Shown: positions 23,618 through 37,774, counted from the stretch's first letter. The stretch is 64,000 nt of DNA from JBLLJR01 sp047692235 (GCA_047692235.1 JBLLJR010000003.1:158704-222703), one strand, 5' to 3'. Made by a program: numbers and translations. The notes: generated from the sequence alone by a model not told the origin.

Positions 23618-24329
23618 GATTATTTTCCTTTAATTTTTTAGATAAAAAAAAATCTGCTATATTCACATCTTCTTTATTAGTAATTTTTATATTATCAGAA
23701 CTACCATTAATTAATAGAGGATTATATCCAAAATATTCTAATACATATGATTCATCTGTAATATCTATATGTTGAGATAAAGCTAATTTAAGACATTTTT
23801 TTAATAATTTAAATTTAAATAACTGAGGAGTTAAAGAATTCCATAAATTATTTCTATTAACTGTATAATTAATAATTTTATTAAATTTTGAGTATTTAAT
23901 TGTATTATTTATTGGGGTTGCTAAAATTCCCCCAATTTTGGTGTAAGATGTAATTTTTAATAAATTATCTATATCATTTTGACATAAACATGGTCTAACT
24001 GCATCATGAATTAAAATCCATTGTGTATTTCTAATATAATTTAATGCAGCCATAACTGATTTAGCTCTAGTTGAACTCCCAATAATAGTTTTTATTTTAG
24101 GATGATTATAAAATTTAGATTTGAAAAATAAATTATCATTTTTATTAATTACTACAATTAATTGTTTAATATATTTTTGTTTTAAAATTATTTCAATAGA
24201 ATGTTCTTGAATTGTTTTTCCGCAAATTTTTAAATATTGTTTAGGTATTTTTTCTGAGAAACGACGTCCTATTCCAGCTGAAGGAATAATAGCAATGATA
24301 TCAATATTGTTTTTATTAAAAGTATTCAT
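23586..24329 (-). CDS. ispD: 2-C-methyl-D-erythritol 4-phosphate cytidylyltransferase
   Basis: Transfers CMP from CTP to methylerythritol phosphate in the MEP pathway. The CTP-binding IIPSAGIGRRF...PKQYL motif is near residue 12 and WILIHDAVRPCL near residue 100. I chose the ATG at 24329 over a TTG three codons upstream, since it gives the family N-terminus. The protein is 247 residues, about 11 longer than E. coli IspD. The extra C-terminal residues (HKNRTWIRCT) are read from the start of ispF in another frame, so the ancestral stop has been lost. A T9 run on the coding strand lies near the gene's 3' end (complement of 23644-23652). Confidence 0.94.
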   Translation of the reverse strand: MNTFNKNNIDIIAIIPSAGIGRRFSEKIPKQYLKICGKTIQEHSIEIILKQKYIKQLIVVINKNDNLFFKSKFYNHPKIKTIIGSSTRAKSVMAALNYIRNTQWILIHDAVRPCLCQNDIDNLLKITSYTKIGGILATPINNTIKYSKFNKIINYTVNRNNLWNSLTPQLFKFKLLKKCLKLALSQHIDITDESYVLEYFGYNPLLINGSSDNIKITNKEDVNIADFFLSKKLKENNHKNRTWIRCT

Positions 24330-24495
24330 TATGAACAATAATTTTAATTTAACTATAAAAATATAAAAAATGTAATTTAAAAATTAATTTCAGAATATCA
24401 TACATAGTATATATATTATATATTAATAAATATATTTTTATATTTTATATTTAATAATTTTATTACCACAAACTTTTATATAATAGTTAAGTAAT

Positions 24496-25239
24496 TTAAG
24501 CTGGATTATACACATTTAAAAAAGTTACATTAAAAAAATATTTTTCAGATAACCATTTACCCAAAGATTTTATACCATATATTTCTGTCGCATGATGACC
24601 AGCTGCATAAAAATGTATTCCTATTTCTTTGGCGGCATGAAAAGTTTGTTCAGAAACTTCTCCAGTAATGAAAGCATCTACATTATATTTATACATTAAA
24701 TTAATAAATTTTTGCCCGCTTCCTGTGCATAAAACTATATTTTTTATTTTTTTTGGAGCATTTTTATTAAAATATAATATATTTTTATTAAAAATATGTT
24801 TGAGTTTTAAATATAATTCCTCTCCACTAATTGCATTTGTAAAATTTCCATATAATAAAATATTTTCAATAATAGAAATTAAATTAATATTTAATTTTTT
24901 AGCTAATTTAATATTATTCCCTAATTTATTATTAATATCTAACGGTAAATGCCAAGCATAAACATTAATATTATTATCTAATATAGATTTAATTCTTGTT
25001 TTTTTAATACCTCTAATAACCATTTCTTCATTATTCCAAAAAATTCCATGGTGCACTATTATCGCATCAAAATATTTTTCAATAGCAAAATTTATTAATT
25101 CTTGGCAAATACTTACACCGGTAAGTATACATTGTACTTCATTACGACCTTCAATTTGTAATCCATTGGGAGCAAAATCATTAATTTTATTATTATTAAG
25201 TTTATTATTAATTATTAATTCTAATTCAGTATTTAACAT
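24496..25239 (-). CDS. ybgI: Nif3-like dinuclear metal-binding protein YbgI
   Basis: Member of the NIF3/DUF34 family (GTP cyclohydrolase 1 type 2 homolog), which forms hexamers with a dinuclear metal site. Its cellular role is not settled. The 247 residues equal E. coli YbgI. Metal-binding histidines are visible in IIVHHGIFWNNEE near residue 63 and in FYAAGHHATEIYG near the C-terminus. GVSICQEL near residue 41 is also typical. It diverges from fldA across 153 bp. Its retention in a highly reduced genome suggests a core function. Confidence 0.93.
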   Translation of the reverse strand: MLNTELELIINNKLNNNKINDFAPNGLQIEGRNEVQCILTGVSICQELINFAIEKYFDAIIVHHGIFWNNEEMVIRGIKKTRIKSILDNNINVYAWHLPLDINNKLGNNIKLAKKLNINLISIIENILLYGNFTNAISGEELYLKLKHIFNKNILYFNKNAPKKIKNIVLCTGSGQKFINLMYKYNVDAFITGEVSEQTFHAAKEIGIHFYAAGHHATEIYGIKSLGKWLSEKYFFNVTFLNVYNPA

Positions 25240-25392
25240 GATTATCTCTTTTTAATAAATATTAATTCATTATTAATAATTATATAAACTTATGTTATCA
25301 TATTTTAAATAATATGTGATAAAATTATATCAAATAAATACAGTAAATTTTTTAATTGATAAATAATAAAAAAAATTTAGGAAAATGTGAAT

Positions 25393-25905
25393 ATGAAAGA
25401 TATTGGAGTATTTTTTGGAAGTGATACCGGAAATACTGAAAATATTGCTAAAAATATACAAAAAAACATAGGGGAAAAACATATTGATATATATGATATA
25501 TCTCAGAGTAATTCAGAAGATATAAAAAAATATAATAAGTTAATATTTGGAATACCTACATGGTATTATGGAGAAGCTCAATGTGACTGGGATGATTTTG
25601 TACCTGTTTTAAAAACTATAAATTTTACTAATAAATTAATAGCTATTTTTGGATGTGGAGATCAAGAAGATTACGCAGAATATTTTTGTGATGCTATGTA
25701 TATAATTTATAATATAATCAAAATAAATGGAGGTAAAATAGTAGGTTTTTGGAAAACCGATGGATATTATTTTGAGTCGTCAAAATCAATAATTAACAAA
25801 AATTATTTTGTTGGTCTTGCTATTGATGAAGACAGACAACCAGAATTAACTAAAAATAGAATAAAAAAATGGATTAAACAATTAAAAATAGAAATGAATT
25901 TTTGA
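25393..25905 (+). CDS. fldA: flavodoxin
   Basis: Small FMN electron carrier of the long-chain flavodoxin type. The phosphate-binding loop [14 protein letters not shown] starts near residue 7 and the isoalloxazine-binding [15 protein letters not shown] follows near residue 55. The ATG at 25393 aligns with the E. coli start and lies ten bases after AGGA; an in-frame GTG two codons upstream is too close to that site. The product is 170 residues (E. coli 176). It is reduced by Fpr, also in this window. It is likely needed for the Fe-S enzymes of the MEP pathway, two other steps of which (IspD, IspF) are nearby. Confidence 0.95.
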   Translation: MKDIGVFFGSDTGNTENIAKNIQKNIGEKHIDIYDISQSNSEDIKKYNKLIFGIPTWYYGEAQCDWDDFVPVLKTINFTNKLIAIFGCGDQEDYAEYFCDAMYIIYNIIKINGGKIVGFWKTDGYYFESSKSIINKNYFVGLAIDEDRQPELTKNRIKKWIKQLKIEMNF

Positions 25906-26097
25906 ATAATTTTATATATTAATTACTAATTATTTTATTACTTATTTTATATTTATTATTTATTTTAATAAAAATTATTTAATTTATAAATATTATCATT
26001 ATATTAATAATAATATATTTTATTAATTATTTTACAAATATAAAATAAATGTATAAATCATAAAATTATTTTTTAAAGTATTTTGAGGCATGCTTAT

Positions 26098-27399
26098 ATG
26101 ACTAATCTCTTAAAAAAGATTGTTATTATTGGTGGAGGAGTTAGTGGTCTAAAGTTAGCTACTAGCCTTGGAAATGAATTAGGAAGAAAGAAAATTGCAA
26201 AAATAACATTAGTAGATTGTAATTACAATTATATATGGAAACCATTATTACATGAAGTAGCTTCTGGATTAATAGATTATTCAACTGAATCTGTTAGTTA
26301 TATATTTCATGCATATGAAAATTCATTTAAATTTTTATTAGGTAAAATGTATAAAATTGACCGTAAAAATAAAAAAATATTTTTACATACAAATAAAAAT
26401 ATAAATGACAAATCTCAAATTAAATATATATTAAATTACGATATTTTAGTAATAGCAATTGGCAGTAAATCAAATAATTTTAATATTAGTGGAGTACAAG
26501 ATAATTGTCTTTTTTTAGATAATATTAATGAAGCTATAAAATTTAATAATAGAATGATGAATTTATTTTTAAAATTTAATGATGTTAATACAAATAAATA
26601 TATTATTAATATATCTATAGTTGGCGGAGGATTAACTGGGGTAGAATTAGCAGCAGCTATATATAATTCAGCTGATTTATTAAATAAATATAATGTAATA
26701 AATATTAATAAATGTCTTTTAAAAGTTAATTTAATAGAAGCAGGTGAAAGAATTTTACCATCTTTACCAATAAATTTATCACTCTCTGTACATAAAGAAT
26801 TAAGTAAATTAGGTGTAAATATTTTAACAAATACATTAATTACAAAAATTACTAGTAATGGTATGTATACAAAAAATGGTGAATACATATATTCAGAATT
26901 AATAGCTTGGGTAGCTGGAATTAAAGCTTCAGATTATTTAAAAAATTTAGATGGATTAGAAACAAATAATATAAATCAGTTAATAGTACTACCTACACTT
27001 CAAACTACATATGATACAAATATATTTGCTATGGGTGATTGTTCTTCGTGTGTTACACCAGAAGGAAAGATAATACCGCCTAGAGCTCAAGTTGCTCACC
27101 AAATGTCTTTGTTTTTACATAAAAATATTATAAGATTAATAAATAAGGAATTATTAATTAATTATACATATACAAATAAAGGTTCACTGGTATCATTATC
27201 AAAATTTAATACTATTGGTATAGTAGTAATTAATATAATTAAAAAATCTGTTTTTTTACAAGGTTTTATAGCTAGAATAATATATTTATCTTTATATAGA
27301 AGCAATCAAATTTCATTACATGGAATTATTAAAACATTTGGTTATATTATAACAGATTGGATTAACAAATTAATTAAACCTAAAATTAAAATAACATAA
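26098..27399 (+). CDS. ndh: NADH:quinone oxidoreductase type II
   Basis: Single-subunit, non-proton-pumping NADH dehydrogenase of the inner membrane. Two dinucleotide-binding folds are visible: VIIGGGVSGLKLATSLG near residue 8 for FAD, and ISIVGGGLTGVELAAA near residue 173 for NADH. The FAD-contacting AMGDCSSCVTPEG motif lies near residue 310. I chose the ATG at 26098 over an upstream TTG, because TGAGG then sits nine bases before it and the N-terminus matches E. coli. The 433 residues equal the family length (434). It feeds the quinone pool together with Mqo and PyrD. Confidence 0.95.
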   Translation: MTNLLKKIVIIGGGVSGLKLATSLGNELGRKKIAKITLVDCNYNYIWKPLLHEVASGLIDYSTESVSYIFHAYENSFKFLLGKMYKIDRKNKKIFLHTNKNINDKSQIKYILNYDILVIAIGSKSNNFNISGVQDNCLFLDNINEAIKFNNRMMNLFLKFNDVNTNKYIINISIVGGGLTGVELAAAIYNSADLLNKYNVININKCLLKVNLIEAGERILPSLPINLSLSVHKELSKLGVNILTNTLITKITSNGMYTKNGEYIYSELIAWVAGIKASDYLKNLDGLETNNINQLIVLPTLQTTYDTNIFAMGDCSSCVTPEGKIIPPRAQVAHQMSLFLHKNIIRLINKELLINYTYTNKGSLVSLSKFNTIGIVVINIIKKSVFLQGFIARIIYLSLYRSNQISLHGIIKTFGYIITDWINKLIKPKIKIT

Positions 27400-27406
27400 T
27401 AAAATT

Positions 27407-27429
27407 ATGTACTTACTTATTAAGTACAT
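27407..27429. terminator. hairpin between convergent ndh and nrdF
   Basis: A perfect 9-bp stem (ATGTACTTA at 27407-27415, TAAGTACAT at 27421-27429) with a CTTAT loop lies 7 bases after the ndh stop and 45 bases from the nrdF stop. It is placed to terminate both converging transcripts. The following T tracts are interrupted. Confidence 0.5.
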
Positions 27430-27474
27430 TATCAATTATATTTAGTTTAAATATAAATTTAAAAAAATACTTTA

Positions 27475-30593
<3,119 letters not shown>

Positions 30594-30610
<17 letters not shown>

Positions 30611-30991
30611 ATTTCATTACTCCTTGTCTTATTTTAATAATATCTTCTTCAGTTCCTAATAATTCAAAACAATATAATAATGGAACTTTAAATTTTTGAG
30701 ATATAATTTTACTAGCTGAACAAAAATAATTTCCAAAATTTCTATTACCTGCACCAATTACACCAGATAATAGTAATACATTTTTTGGTTCTTTAAGAAA
30801 CTGTATCACTTGATATGGTATAGAATTTCGTATATTTCCACCTCCATAACTAGGAACAATGAGAATATATGGAATATTTATATGAATTTTTTTTTTATAT
30901 CACAAGGAATACGTATATTAGATAAATTTAATTTTTGAATTAAACGATGCGTATTTTCTGATTTACTAGAAAAATATACTAATAACATCAT
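30594..30991 (-). pseudogene. nrdI: class Ib RNR flavodoxin NrdI, frameshifted in a poly(A) run
   Basis: Flavodoxin-like activator of the NrdF manganese cofactor. Starting at the ATG at 30989-30991, the frame reads MMLLVYFSSKSENTHRLIQ, matching the NrdI FMN-binding N-terminus. It then enters a run of ten A (complement of 30887-30896) and meets TAA at 30878-30880. One extra A would restore a continuous 132-residue NrdI: beyond the run, the other frame continues HINIPYILIVPSYGGG and GVIGAGNRNFGNYFC to the normal C-terminus. All conserved parts are intact, so the break is recent, rescued, or both. Slippage of RNA polymerase at A10, or a -1 ribosomal shift on the same run, would yield full protein. 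nrdH, which precedes nrdI in E. coli, is absent. Confidence 0.9.
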
Positions 30992-31403
30992 ATATAGTGC
31001 CTATAAATTTTTATTTATAAATAATTTTATATATAAATATATAACTTTTTTAAAAAAAATTAAATTTTAATGTTAACTTATATTAAGTAAATAATTTTTA
31101 ATTAATAATTAAAGTTTGTAAAAAATTTAAATACTGTTAATTAAATTAATATTATTTAAATTTTTATAAGTTTAAATTTACATTTAATATTTAACATATA
31201 TTTTTAAAATATAAATTAATATTTTTTTATATAAAATAAACTAACTATATAAAATTAATTAAATGTAAAATAAACTAATATAATTCTATATATATTTATA
31301 TAATATTTTTATTAAAAATAATATTTTAATTTTAAATTTACAAATATGATCAAAATCTTTATATAAAATACTATTTTAAATGAATAATTGAGGTTGGATA
31401 TAA
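30992..31403. other. 412-bp divergent intergenic region between nrdI and ilvG
   Basis: This must contain the promoters of nrdIEF (leftward) and ilvGM (rightward). I see no nrdH remnant, no ilvL-type leader peptide rich in Ile, Val and Leu codons, and no attenuator hairpin. The last bases carry the ilvG ribosome binding site (TTGAGG about 11 bases before the ATG). The rest is A/T-dominated with no recognisable gene. Confidence 0.55.
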
Positions 31404-33062
31404 ATGAAAGGCGCTCAGTTAGTAGTACAATCATTGCGTAAACAAAATGTTAATATAGTATTTGGTTATCCTGGTGGTGCAATTATGCCAATATATGATG
31501 CATTATTTGATGGTGGAATTGAGCATTTATTATGCAGACATGAACAAGGAGCTATTATAGCTGCCATTGGTTATGCAAAAGCTATCCATAAAACTGGTGT
31601 ATGTATTGCAACTTCTGGCCCAGGAGCAACAAATTTAATTACTGGATTAGCTGATGCTTTATTAGATTCTGTACCAATAGTAGCTATTACTGGGCAAGTA
31701 GAAACCAATCTTATTGGTACTGACGCATTTCAAGAAGTTGATATTCTTGGATTATCTTTGTCTTGCACAAAACATAGTTTTTTAGTTAAATCTATTCACT
31801 CATTATCTCATATAATATCAGAAGCTTTTAATATTGCCAATCATGGACGTCCTGGGCCAGTTTTAATTGATATTCCTAAAGATATACAATTAGAAAATAT
31901 TGATTTATCCATGTTTGATAAAAATAAACAAAATATATATAAACATAATAAAATTAATATAAAACATTTTAATAATATAAAAAAAGCTAAAAATTTAATT
32001 TCTTTATCTAAAAAACCTATTTTATATATAGGTGGTGGTGTTGGAATATCTAAATCAGTAATTACATTAAGAAATTTTATTAAAAAAACTCAGCTTCCTA
32101 GTGTATCTACACTAAAAGGTTTAGGAGCAGTTGATAGTGACAATAAATATTATTTAGGTATGTTAGGTATGCATGGAAATCAAGCGGCTAATTTGGCTGT
32201 ACAATATTCTGATTTATTAATAGTAATAGGAGCAAGATTTGATGATAGAGCTACAGGAAAGTTAGATAAATTTGCTCCAAAAGCAAAAGTTATTCATTTA
32301 GATATAGACCCATCTGAATTTAACAAATTAAGACAAGCAAATGTAACACTACTTGGTAATTTAAATGATATTATACCTTTTTTAAATCAAACATTAAACA
32401 TAAATTCATGGCAAAAAAAAATTTTAAAACTTAAAAAAAAATATGCTTGGAAATATGATCATCCAGGTAATAGTATATATGCGCCAACTGTTTTAAAAAT
32501 TATTAGTGAATTATCACCAAATAATACTATTATTACCACTGATGTAGGACAACATCAAATGTGGGTTGCCCAACATATGACATTTAATTTTCCAGAAAAT
32601 TTTATTACATCAAGTGGTTTAGGAACTATGGGTTTTGGTATTCCTGCTGCAATTGGAGCACAAATTGCTTGTCCATATAATACTGTAATCTGTATATCTG
32701 GAGATGGTTCATTTATGATGAATATTCAGGAATTAGCTACAATTAAAAGAAAATTATTGCCACTTAAAATAGTATTATTTGATAATCAAAGATTAGGCAT
32801 GGTTCGTCAATGGCAACAGTTATTTTTTAATAAGAGATACAGTGAAACTACATTATCAGATAATCCAAATTTTTTAAAATTAGCTAAATCTTTTTCTATA
32901 CCAGGTATTCATATTCATAGGAAAGATCAAATTATTAATTCTGTTAAAATTTTACTTAAAAGTACAGGATCATTCTTATTGCATATATCAATCAATGAAT
33001 TAGAAAATGTATGGCCATTAGTAATTCCAGGGTCTAGTAATGATACTATGTTGGAGAAATAA
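31404..33062 (+). CDS. ilvG: acetolactate synthase II large subunit
   Basis: Thiamine-diphosphate enzyme that forms acetolactate and acetohydroxybutyrate, the first common step of valine, leucine and isoleucine synthesis. The 552 residues align along their length with IlvG rather than IlvB or IlvI ([16 protein letters not shown] at the N-terminus, [15 protein letters not shown] at the end). The ThDP motif [15 protein letters not shown] and the RHEQGAI catalytic glutamate region are intact. In E. coli K-12 this gene is frameshifted, but here it is open throughout. AHAS II is the valine-insensitive isozyme. ilvM follows after five bases. Confidence 0.95.
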   Translation: MKGAQLVVQSLRKQNVNIVFGYPGGAIMPIYDALFDGGIEHLLCRHEQGAIIAAIGYAKAIHKTGVCIATSGPGATNLITGLADALLDSVPIVAITGQVETNLIGTDAFQEVDILGLSLSCTKHSFLVKSIHSLSHIISEAFNIANHGRPGPVLIDIPKDIQLENIDLSMFDKNKQNIYKHNKINIKHFNNIKKAKNLISLSKKPILYIGGGVGISKSVITLRNFIKKTQLPSVSTLKGLGAVDSDNKYYLGMLGMHGNQAANLAVQYSDLLIVIGARFDDRATGKLDKFAPKAKVIHLDIDPSEFNKLRQANVTLLGNLNDIIPFLNQTLNINSWQKKILKLKKKYAWKYDHPGNSIYAPTVLKIISELSPNNTIITTDVGQHQMWVAQHMTFNFPENFITSSGLGTMGFGIPAAIGAQIACPYNTVICISGDGSFMMNIQELATIKRKLLPLKIVLFDNQRLGMVRQWQQLFFNKRYSETTLSDNPNFLKLAKSFSIPGIHIHRKDQIINSVKILLKSTGSFLLHISINELENVWPLVIPGSSNDTMLEK

Positions 33063-33067
33063 ATATA

Positions 33068-33307
33068 ATGAAATATGCATTATGCATTAAATCAAGATTT
33101 TGTTTAGAAATAATTGAACGTATTTTAAGAATTATACGACATAGAGGATTTGAATTACATGCAATTAATATAGAAAAAAAAAACAATAATAATAATATTA
33201 TAAATATATATATAGATGTATTTAGTAATACACGTTCTATATATATTTTATTGACACAATTAAATAAATTAATAGATGTTATATCAATAAAATTAAGTAA
33301 TTATTAA
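33068..33307 (+). CDS. ilvM: acetolactate synthase II small subunit
   Basis: Short ACT-domain regulatory or stabilising subunit of AHAS II. The 79 residues compare with 87 in E. coli IlvM, far shorter than IlvH or IlvN relatives, which fits an AHAS II partner. Conserved features include the central LRIIRHRGFELHAINIE segment. Its position right after ilvG confirms the assignment. The following gap to ilvD is 112 bp; ilvE, which lies there in E. coli, has been deleted. Confidence 0.9.
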   Translation: MKYALCIKSRFCLEIIERILRIIRHRGFELHAINIEKKNNNNNIINIYIDVFSNTRSIYILLTQLNKLIDVISIKLSNY

Positions 33308-33387
33308 ATAAATATTTAATAAAAATTAAAATTTAAATTAATTTATATTAATATTATAAAATATATATTTATATATATATTACATTT

Positions 33388-33404
33388 TATGTAATGTAAA
33401 TATT
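33388..33404 (+). other. small hairpin between ilvM and ilvD
   Basis: An ATTACAT/ATGTAAT 7-bp stem with a TTT loop lies just before ilvD. It could mark a processing or pause point in the transcript where ilvE was deleted. It is small, and I place little weight on it. Confidence 0.25.
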
Positions 33405-33419
33405 TTTGGAATAAAGAAT

Positions 33420-35270
33420 ATGACTAAATATAGATCACATACAACAACTTTTGGGCGAAATATGACTGGAGCTCGTGCATTATGGCGTGCTACTGGTATG
33501 ACAGATAGTGATTTTAATAAACCAATTATTGCTGTAGTTAATTCGTTTACTCAATTTGTTCCTGGACATATACATTTACGTAACATTGGATTACTAGTTG
33601 CAAATCAGATAAAAAAATTTGGTGGAGTAGCAAAAGAATTTAATACTATTGCTATAGATGATGGTATTGCGATGGGACATAGTGGAATGTTATATTCCTT
33701 ACCATCAAGAGATTTAATTGCTGATTCTGTAGAATATATGATAAATGCACATTGTGTTGATGCTATGGTTTGTATTTCTAATTGTGATAAAATTACTCCC
33801 GGAATGCTTATGGCATCTTTGCGTTTAAATATTCCTGTTGTTTTTGTTTCAGGTGGGCCTATGGAATCTGGTAAAATAAATTCATCTAGTAAATTAATAA
33901 AACTAGATTTAGTAGATGCTATATCTTTAGGTGCAAATAAAAATATTTCAGATGAATATAGTAATAAAATAGAAAAATATGCATGTCCAACATGCGGTTC
34001 ATGTTCAGGCATGTTTACTGCAAATTCTATGAATTGTTTAATTGAAGCTTTAGGATTAGCACAACCAGGTAATGGATCGTTATTAGCTACACATACGTAT
34101 AGAAAAAATCTTTTTAAAAAAGCAGGAAATATTATAGTTAAATTAACTAACAAGTATTACAATCAAAATGATAATAGTGTATTACCAAGAAATATAGCTA
34201 ATAAACATGCATTTGAAAACGCTATGATGTTAGATATTGCTATGGGTGGTTCAACGAATACAGTACTACATTTATTAGCTGCAGCTCAAGAATGTGAAAT
34301 TGATTTCAAAATGTTAGATATAGATTTATTATCTAAAAAAGTACCACATTTATGTAAAATATCTCCTAGTACAAAAAAATATCATATGGAAGATTTTCAT
34401 CGTGCTGGTGGAGTTATGGGTGTTTTAGGTGAATTACAACGTATTGGATTGTTAAATATAGATGTAAAAAATATATTAGGTCTTTCTTTGTTTGAAACTT
34501 TATCTAATTATGACATAATGACTACTAATAATAAAAATATAAAAAAAATGTATTCTGCAGGTCCTGGGGGATTAATAACAACGAAAGCATTTTCTCAATC
34601 ATTTAGATGGGAAACATTAGATATGAATCGCAAAGATGGATGTATTAGATCTAATAAATTTGCTTATAGTAAAGATGGGGGATTAGCTATATTATATGGT
34701 AATATAGCAACTAATGGATGTATTGTGAAAACAGCAGGAGTTAAAAAAAATAATTTATCTTTTAAAGGAACTGCTAAAGTATATGAAAGTCAAGATTCTG
34801 CTTCAGAAGATATACTAAATGGAAAAATATTTGCTGGTGATGTCATTGTAATTAGATATGAAGGTCCTAAAGGAGGACCCGGTATGCAAGAAATGTTATA
34901 TCCTACAACATTTTTAAAATCTATGAATTTAAACGATACATGTGCATTAATAACTGATGGTAGATTTTCAGGAGGGACATCTGGGTTATCAGTTGGACAT
35001 ATTTCTCCGGAAGCTGCTAGTGGGGGAGAAATAGCTTTAATAGAAAATGGAGATATAATATATATAGATATTCCAAAAAGAGAAATAACATTACAAATAT
35101 CAGAAAAAGAGATGAATAAAAGAAGAAAAAAACAACTAAAATATAATAATCATTTATGGAAACCTAAAAATAGAAAAAGAAATATTTCTTTAGCATTAAA
35201 AGCATATGCTTTTTTAGTTACTAGCGCTGATAAAGGTGCAGTAAGAGATCGTTTGAAATTAAAAAAATAA
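33420..35270 (+). CDS. ilvD: dihydroxy-acid dehydratase
   Basis: Fe-S dehydratase that makes the 2-keto acid precursors of valine and isoleucine. At 616 residues it equals the E. coli enzyme. Cluster-ligand cysteines lie in [13 protein letters not shown] and [38 protein letters not shown] near the C-terminus is the other family signature. It stands between ilvM and ilvC. Both ilvE (branched-chain aminotransferase) and ilvA (threonine deaminase), which flank it in E. coli, are missing from these places. Confidence 0.97.
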   Translation: MTKYRSHTTTFGRNMTGARALWRATGMTDSDFNKPIIAVVNSFTQFVPGHIHLRNIGLLVANQIKKFGGVAKEFNTIAIDDGIAMGHSGMLYSLPSRDLIADSVEYMINAHCVDAMVCISNCDKITPGMLMASLRLNIPVVFVSGGPMESGKINSSSKLIKLDLVDAISLGANKNISDEYSNKIEKYACPTCGSCSGMFTANSMNCLIEALGLAQPGNGSLLATHTYRKNLFKKAGNIIVKLTNKYYNQNDNSVLPRNIANKHAFENAMMLDIAMGGSTNTVLHLLAAAQECEIDFKMLDIDLLSKKVPHLCKISPSTKKYHMEDFHRAGGVMGVLGELQRIGLLNIDVKNILGLSLFETLSNYDIMTTNNKNIKKMYSAGPGGLITTKAFSQSFRWETLDMNRKDGCIRSNKFAYSKDGGLAILYGNIATNGCIVKTAGVKKNNLSFKGTAKVYESQDSASEDILNGKIFAGDVIVIRYEGPKGGPGMQEMLYPTTFLKSMNLNDTCALITDGRFSGGTSGLSVGHISPEAASGGEIALIENGDIIYIDIPKREITLQISEKEMNKRRKKQLKYNNHLWKPKNRKRNISLALKAYAFLVTSADKGAVRDRLKLKK

Positions 35271-35621
35271 AAATTTAATAAAAGGTTTATTTTTATAAAC
35301 TAGTTATTGTTAATAATTTTTATGTTAAAATATACTTTTAATATATATTGAGTTTATTTATTTCATTGTAATTTAATAAGAATTTTTTAATTATTTATTA
35401 TAAAATCAAAGTATATTTTATTTACTATTTTGTTGTAGTATGATTAGGTTTTAAAAAATATTTTTTAATCGTTTGTGTTGATTTATATATATAAATATTG
35501 AAATTTTAAATATTTTATTATTGAAATTTTAATTGAAATATATAAATAATAATTGTATATACAAATATTTATATATTTGATTTTAATATTATTAAATTAC
35601 ATTTAAAAAGGTTTTAAAAAT
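35271..35621. other. 351-bp region between ilvD and ilvC, where ilvA and ilvY have been lost
   Basis: No open frame or remnant of ilvA or ilvY is recognisable. A 6-bp hairpin GTTTAT-TTTT-ATAAAC lies shortly after the ilvD stop and may be a weak terminator. The middle part is slightly richer in G and T than most gaps. The ilvC ribosome binding site (AAAAAGG) closes the region. With ilvY gone, the substrate-induced control of ilvC known in E. coli cannot operate from this locus. Confidence 0.5.
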
Positions 35622-37079
35622 ATGAATTATTTTAATAAATTAAATTTTAACCAAAAATTAAAACAATTAAAAAAATGTCGATTTATGCAAAAAAATGAAT
35701 TTATTAATTCATTAAATTATTTAAAAAATAAAAAAATAGTTATTATAGGATGTGGTTCTCAAGGATTAAATCAAGGTTTAAACATGAGAGATTCTGGATT
35801 AAATATTTCTTATGCATTACGTGATAGCACTATTCAAAAAAAGGGTTTATCTTGGCAAAATGCAAAAAAAAACGGATTTAATATTGGCACCTTGAAAGAT
35901 ATGATTCCACACGGAGATTTAATTATAAATTTAACTCCAGATAAAGAACATCAAGAAGTCATTCAATTTATTCAACCATTAATGAAATATAATGCTATAT
36001 TAGGATATTCACATGGATTTCATATTGTTGAAATTGGTGTAAAAATTCGTTCAGATATTACTGTAATTATGGTTGCACCTAAATGTCCAGGAACTGAAGT
36101 TAGAAAAGAATATAATCGTAATTTTGGTGTACCATCTCTTATAGCTGTACATGATAGTAATGATCCTAATAAAATAGGTTTAGATATTGCTAAAGCATGG
36201 GCATTTGCAATTGGAAGTCATAAAGTAGGAGTTTTAGAATCTTCATTTATTGCAGAAGTTAAATCAGATTTAATGGGGGAACAAACGGTATTATGTGGAA
36301 TGTTACAAGTTGGATCAATATTATGTTTTGATTATTTAGTTGAAAATGGTTTTGATGCAGGATATTCTGGTAAATTAATTCAATATGGATGGGAAATAAT
36401 TACTGAATCATTAAAAATAGGTGGAATTACATTAATGATGGATAGATTAACTAATAGTGCAAAATTACGTGCATTTGATCTATCAGAAAAATTAAAGATT
36501 TTATTAAAACCTACATTTGAATTTCATATGAATGAAATAATAACAGGAAATTTTTCAAAAAATATGATTTTAGATTGGCATAACAATGATATAAATTTAC
36601 TTACATGGAGAGAAAAAACTAATAAATCTGGGTTTGAAAAAGCTCCTATATATAAAGATAAAATTAACAATCAATCGTATTTTGATAAAGGGACTTTAAT
36701 GATAGCTATTATAAAAGCTAGCGTAGAATTATCATTTGATACTATGTTGCAATTTGGTATAAAACCTGAATCTGCCTATTATGAGTCTTTACATGAATTA
36801 CCATTAATAGCAAACACTATAGCTCGTAAAAAATTATACGAAATGAATAGAATAATTTCTGATACAGCAGAATATGGAAATTATTTATTTTCTAATACAG
36901 TTATACCATTACTTAAAGATAAATTTATTAAATATTTAAATATTCAAGATTTAGGTAGAAGTATATCTAATATTAATATAGATAACATTAAATTAGAATA
37001 TATTAATAATAAAATACGTAAACACCCTATTGAACTAGTAGGTTCATATTTACGTAAATATATGAGAAATATATATTAA
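35622..37079 (+). CDS. ilvC: ketol-acid reductoisomerase (NADP+), class II
   Basis: Isomerises and reduces acetolactate or acetohydroxybutyrate with NADPH. It is the long class II form (485 residues, E. coli 491), with a duplicated C-terminal knotted domain. The dinucleotide-binding [19 protein letters not shown] lies near residues 45-63. Mg-binding acidic residues lie in the [16 protein letters not shown] segment. With ilvG, ilvM and ilvD it completes the route from pyruvate to 2-ketoisovalerate. A possible terminator hairpin follows near 37130-37165. Confidence 0.97.
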   Translation: MNYFNKLNFNQKLKQLKKCRFMQKNEFINSLNYLKNKKIVIIGCGSQGLNQGLNMRDSGLNISYALRDSTIQKKGLSWQNAKKNGFNIGTLKDMIPHGDLIINLTPDKEHQEVIQFIQPLMKYNAILGYSHGFHIVEIGVKIRSDITVIMVAPKCPGTEVRKEYNRNFGVPSLIAVHDSNDPNKIGLDIAKAWAFAIGSHKVGVLESSFIAEVKSDLMGEQTVLCGMLQVGSILCFDYLVENGFDAGYSGKLIQYGWEIITESLKIGGITLMMDRLTNSAKLRAFDLSEKLKILLKPTFEFHMNEIITGNFSKNMILDWHNNDINLLTWREKTNKSGFEKAPIYKDKINNQSYFDKGTLMIAIIKASVELSFDTMLQFGIKPESAYYESLHELPLIANTIARKKLYEMNRIISDTAEYGNYLFSNTVIPLLKDKFIKYLNIQDLGRSISNINIDNIKLEYINNKIRKHPIELVGSYLRKYMRNIY

Positions 37080-37228
37080 AATGATATTTTTATGTTCAAA
37101 AATGTTTTATAGTAATTTATCAATTAATAATTGACTACAATTAATCATATAATTTAGTCAGTTATTTATTTAAATTCTTTTAGAAATTAAAACTATATAA
37201 AATTATAATATTAAATAGGATAAATATA

Positions 37229-37555
37229 ATGAATAATAAAATAATTTGTTTAAATGACGAAAATTTTAACGAAATTGTTTTAAAATCAAATGGTTGTATT
37301 TTAGTAGATTTTTGGGCAGAATGGTGTGGTCCATGTACAATGGTATCTCCTATTTTAGAAGAGATAGCAGATGAATTTGATAAAATAATTACAATAGCTA
37401 AATTAAATGTTGATGAAAATAAAATCATTACATCTAAATATAATATTAAAAGTATACCAACTTTATTATTTTTTAAAGAAGGTAAATTATTAGAAACCAA
37501 TATTAATCGTTTTTCTAAGGGAGAAATAACAGATTTTATAAAAAGTAATATTTAG
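37229..37555 (+). CDS. trxA: thioredoxin 1
   Basis: Small protein-disulfide reductant. The active site WCGPC has its cysteines at residues 33 and 36, and the cis-Pro lies in SIPTLLFF. The 108 residues equal E. coli TrxA. It sits between ilvC and rho, with rep, gpp and rhlB deleted from the ancestral order. Because nrdH is missing from the nrd operon, thioredoxin is a reasonable reductant for ribonucleotide reductase here; that link is inferred. Confidence 0.97.
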   Translation: MNNKIICLNDENFNEIVLKSNGCILVDFWAEWCGPCTMVSPILEEIADEFDKIITIAKLNVDENKIITSKYNIKSIPTLLFFKEGKLLETNINRFSKGEITDFIKSNI

Positions 37556-37774
37556 TAATGTATGTATAAAATATAAATTAATAATTTTATTAACTCTGAT
37601 TTTAAATATATAAAAATATTACGAATAAATTAAATAGTATTGTTTTATTATAAAATGCAAATTTTTTATATTTTATAAATTTTTTTATAAAAATTAAATA
37701 TATTTTGAATACATTTATACTTTTATTAAATTTTTTAATTTAATTAATTTAAATAAAACATAAATTTTATTAAA

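Noticed and set aside
30975..31010. CACTATATAT overlapping the nrdI start resembles half of an NrdR box
   Set aside because: Only one half-site is present, it is almost all A/T, and NrdR sites normally occur as two spaced boxes.
31260..31403. Possible ilvL leader peptide and attenuator before ilvG
   Set aside because: The only short frame near ilvG (ATG AAT AAT TGA) has no Ile, Val or Leu codons, and no terminator hairpin follows.
33605..34153. A 182-codon open frame on the minus strand inside ilvD
   Set aside because: It lies wholly within a conserved essential gene, resembles no family I know, and has no ribosome binding site; it is a shadow of the ilvD reading frame.
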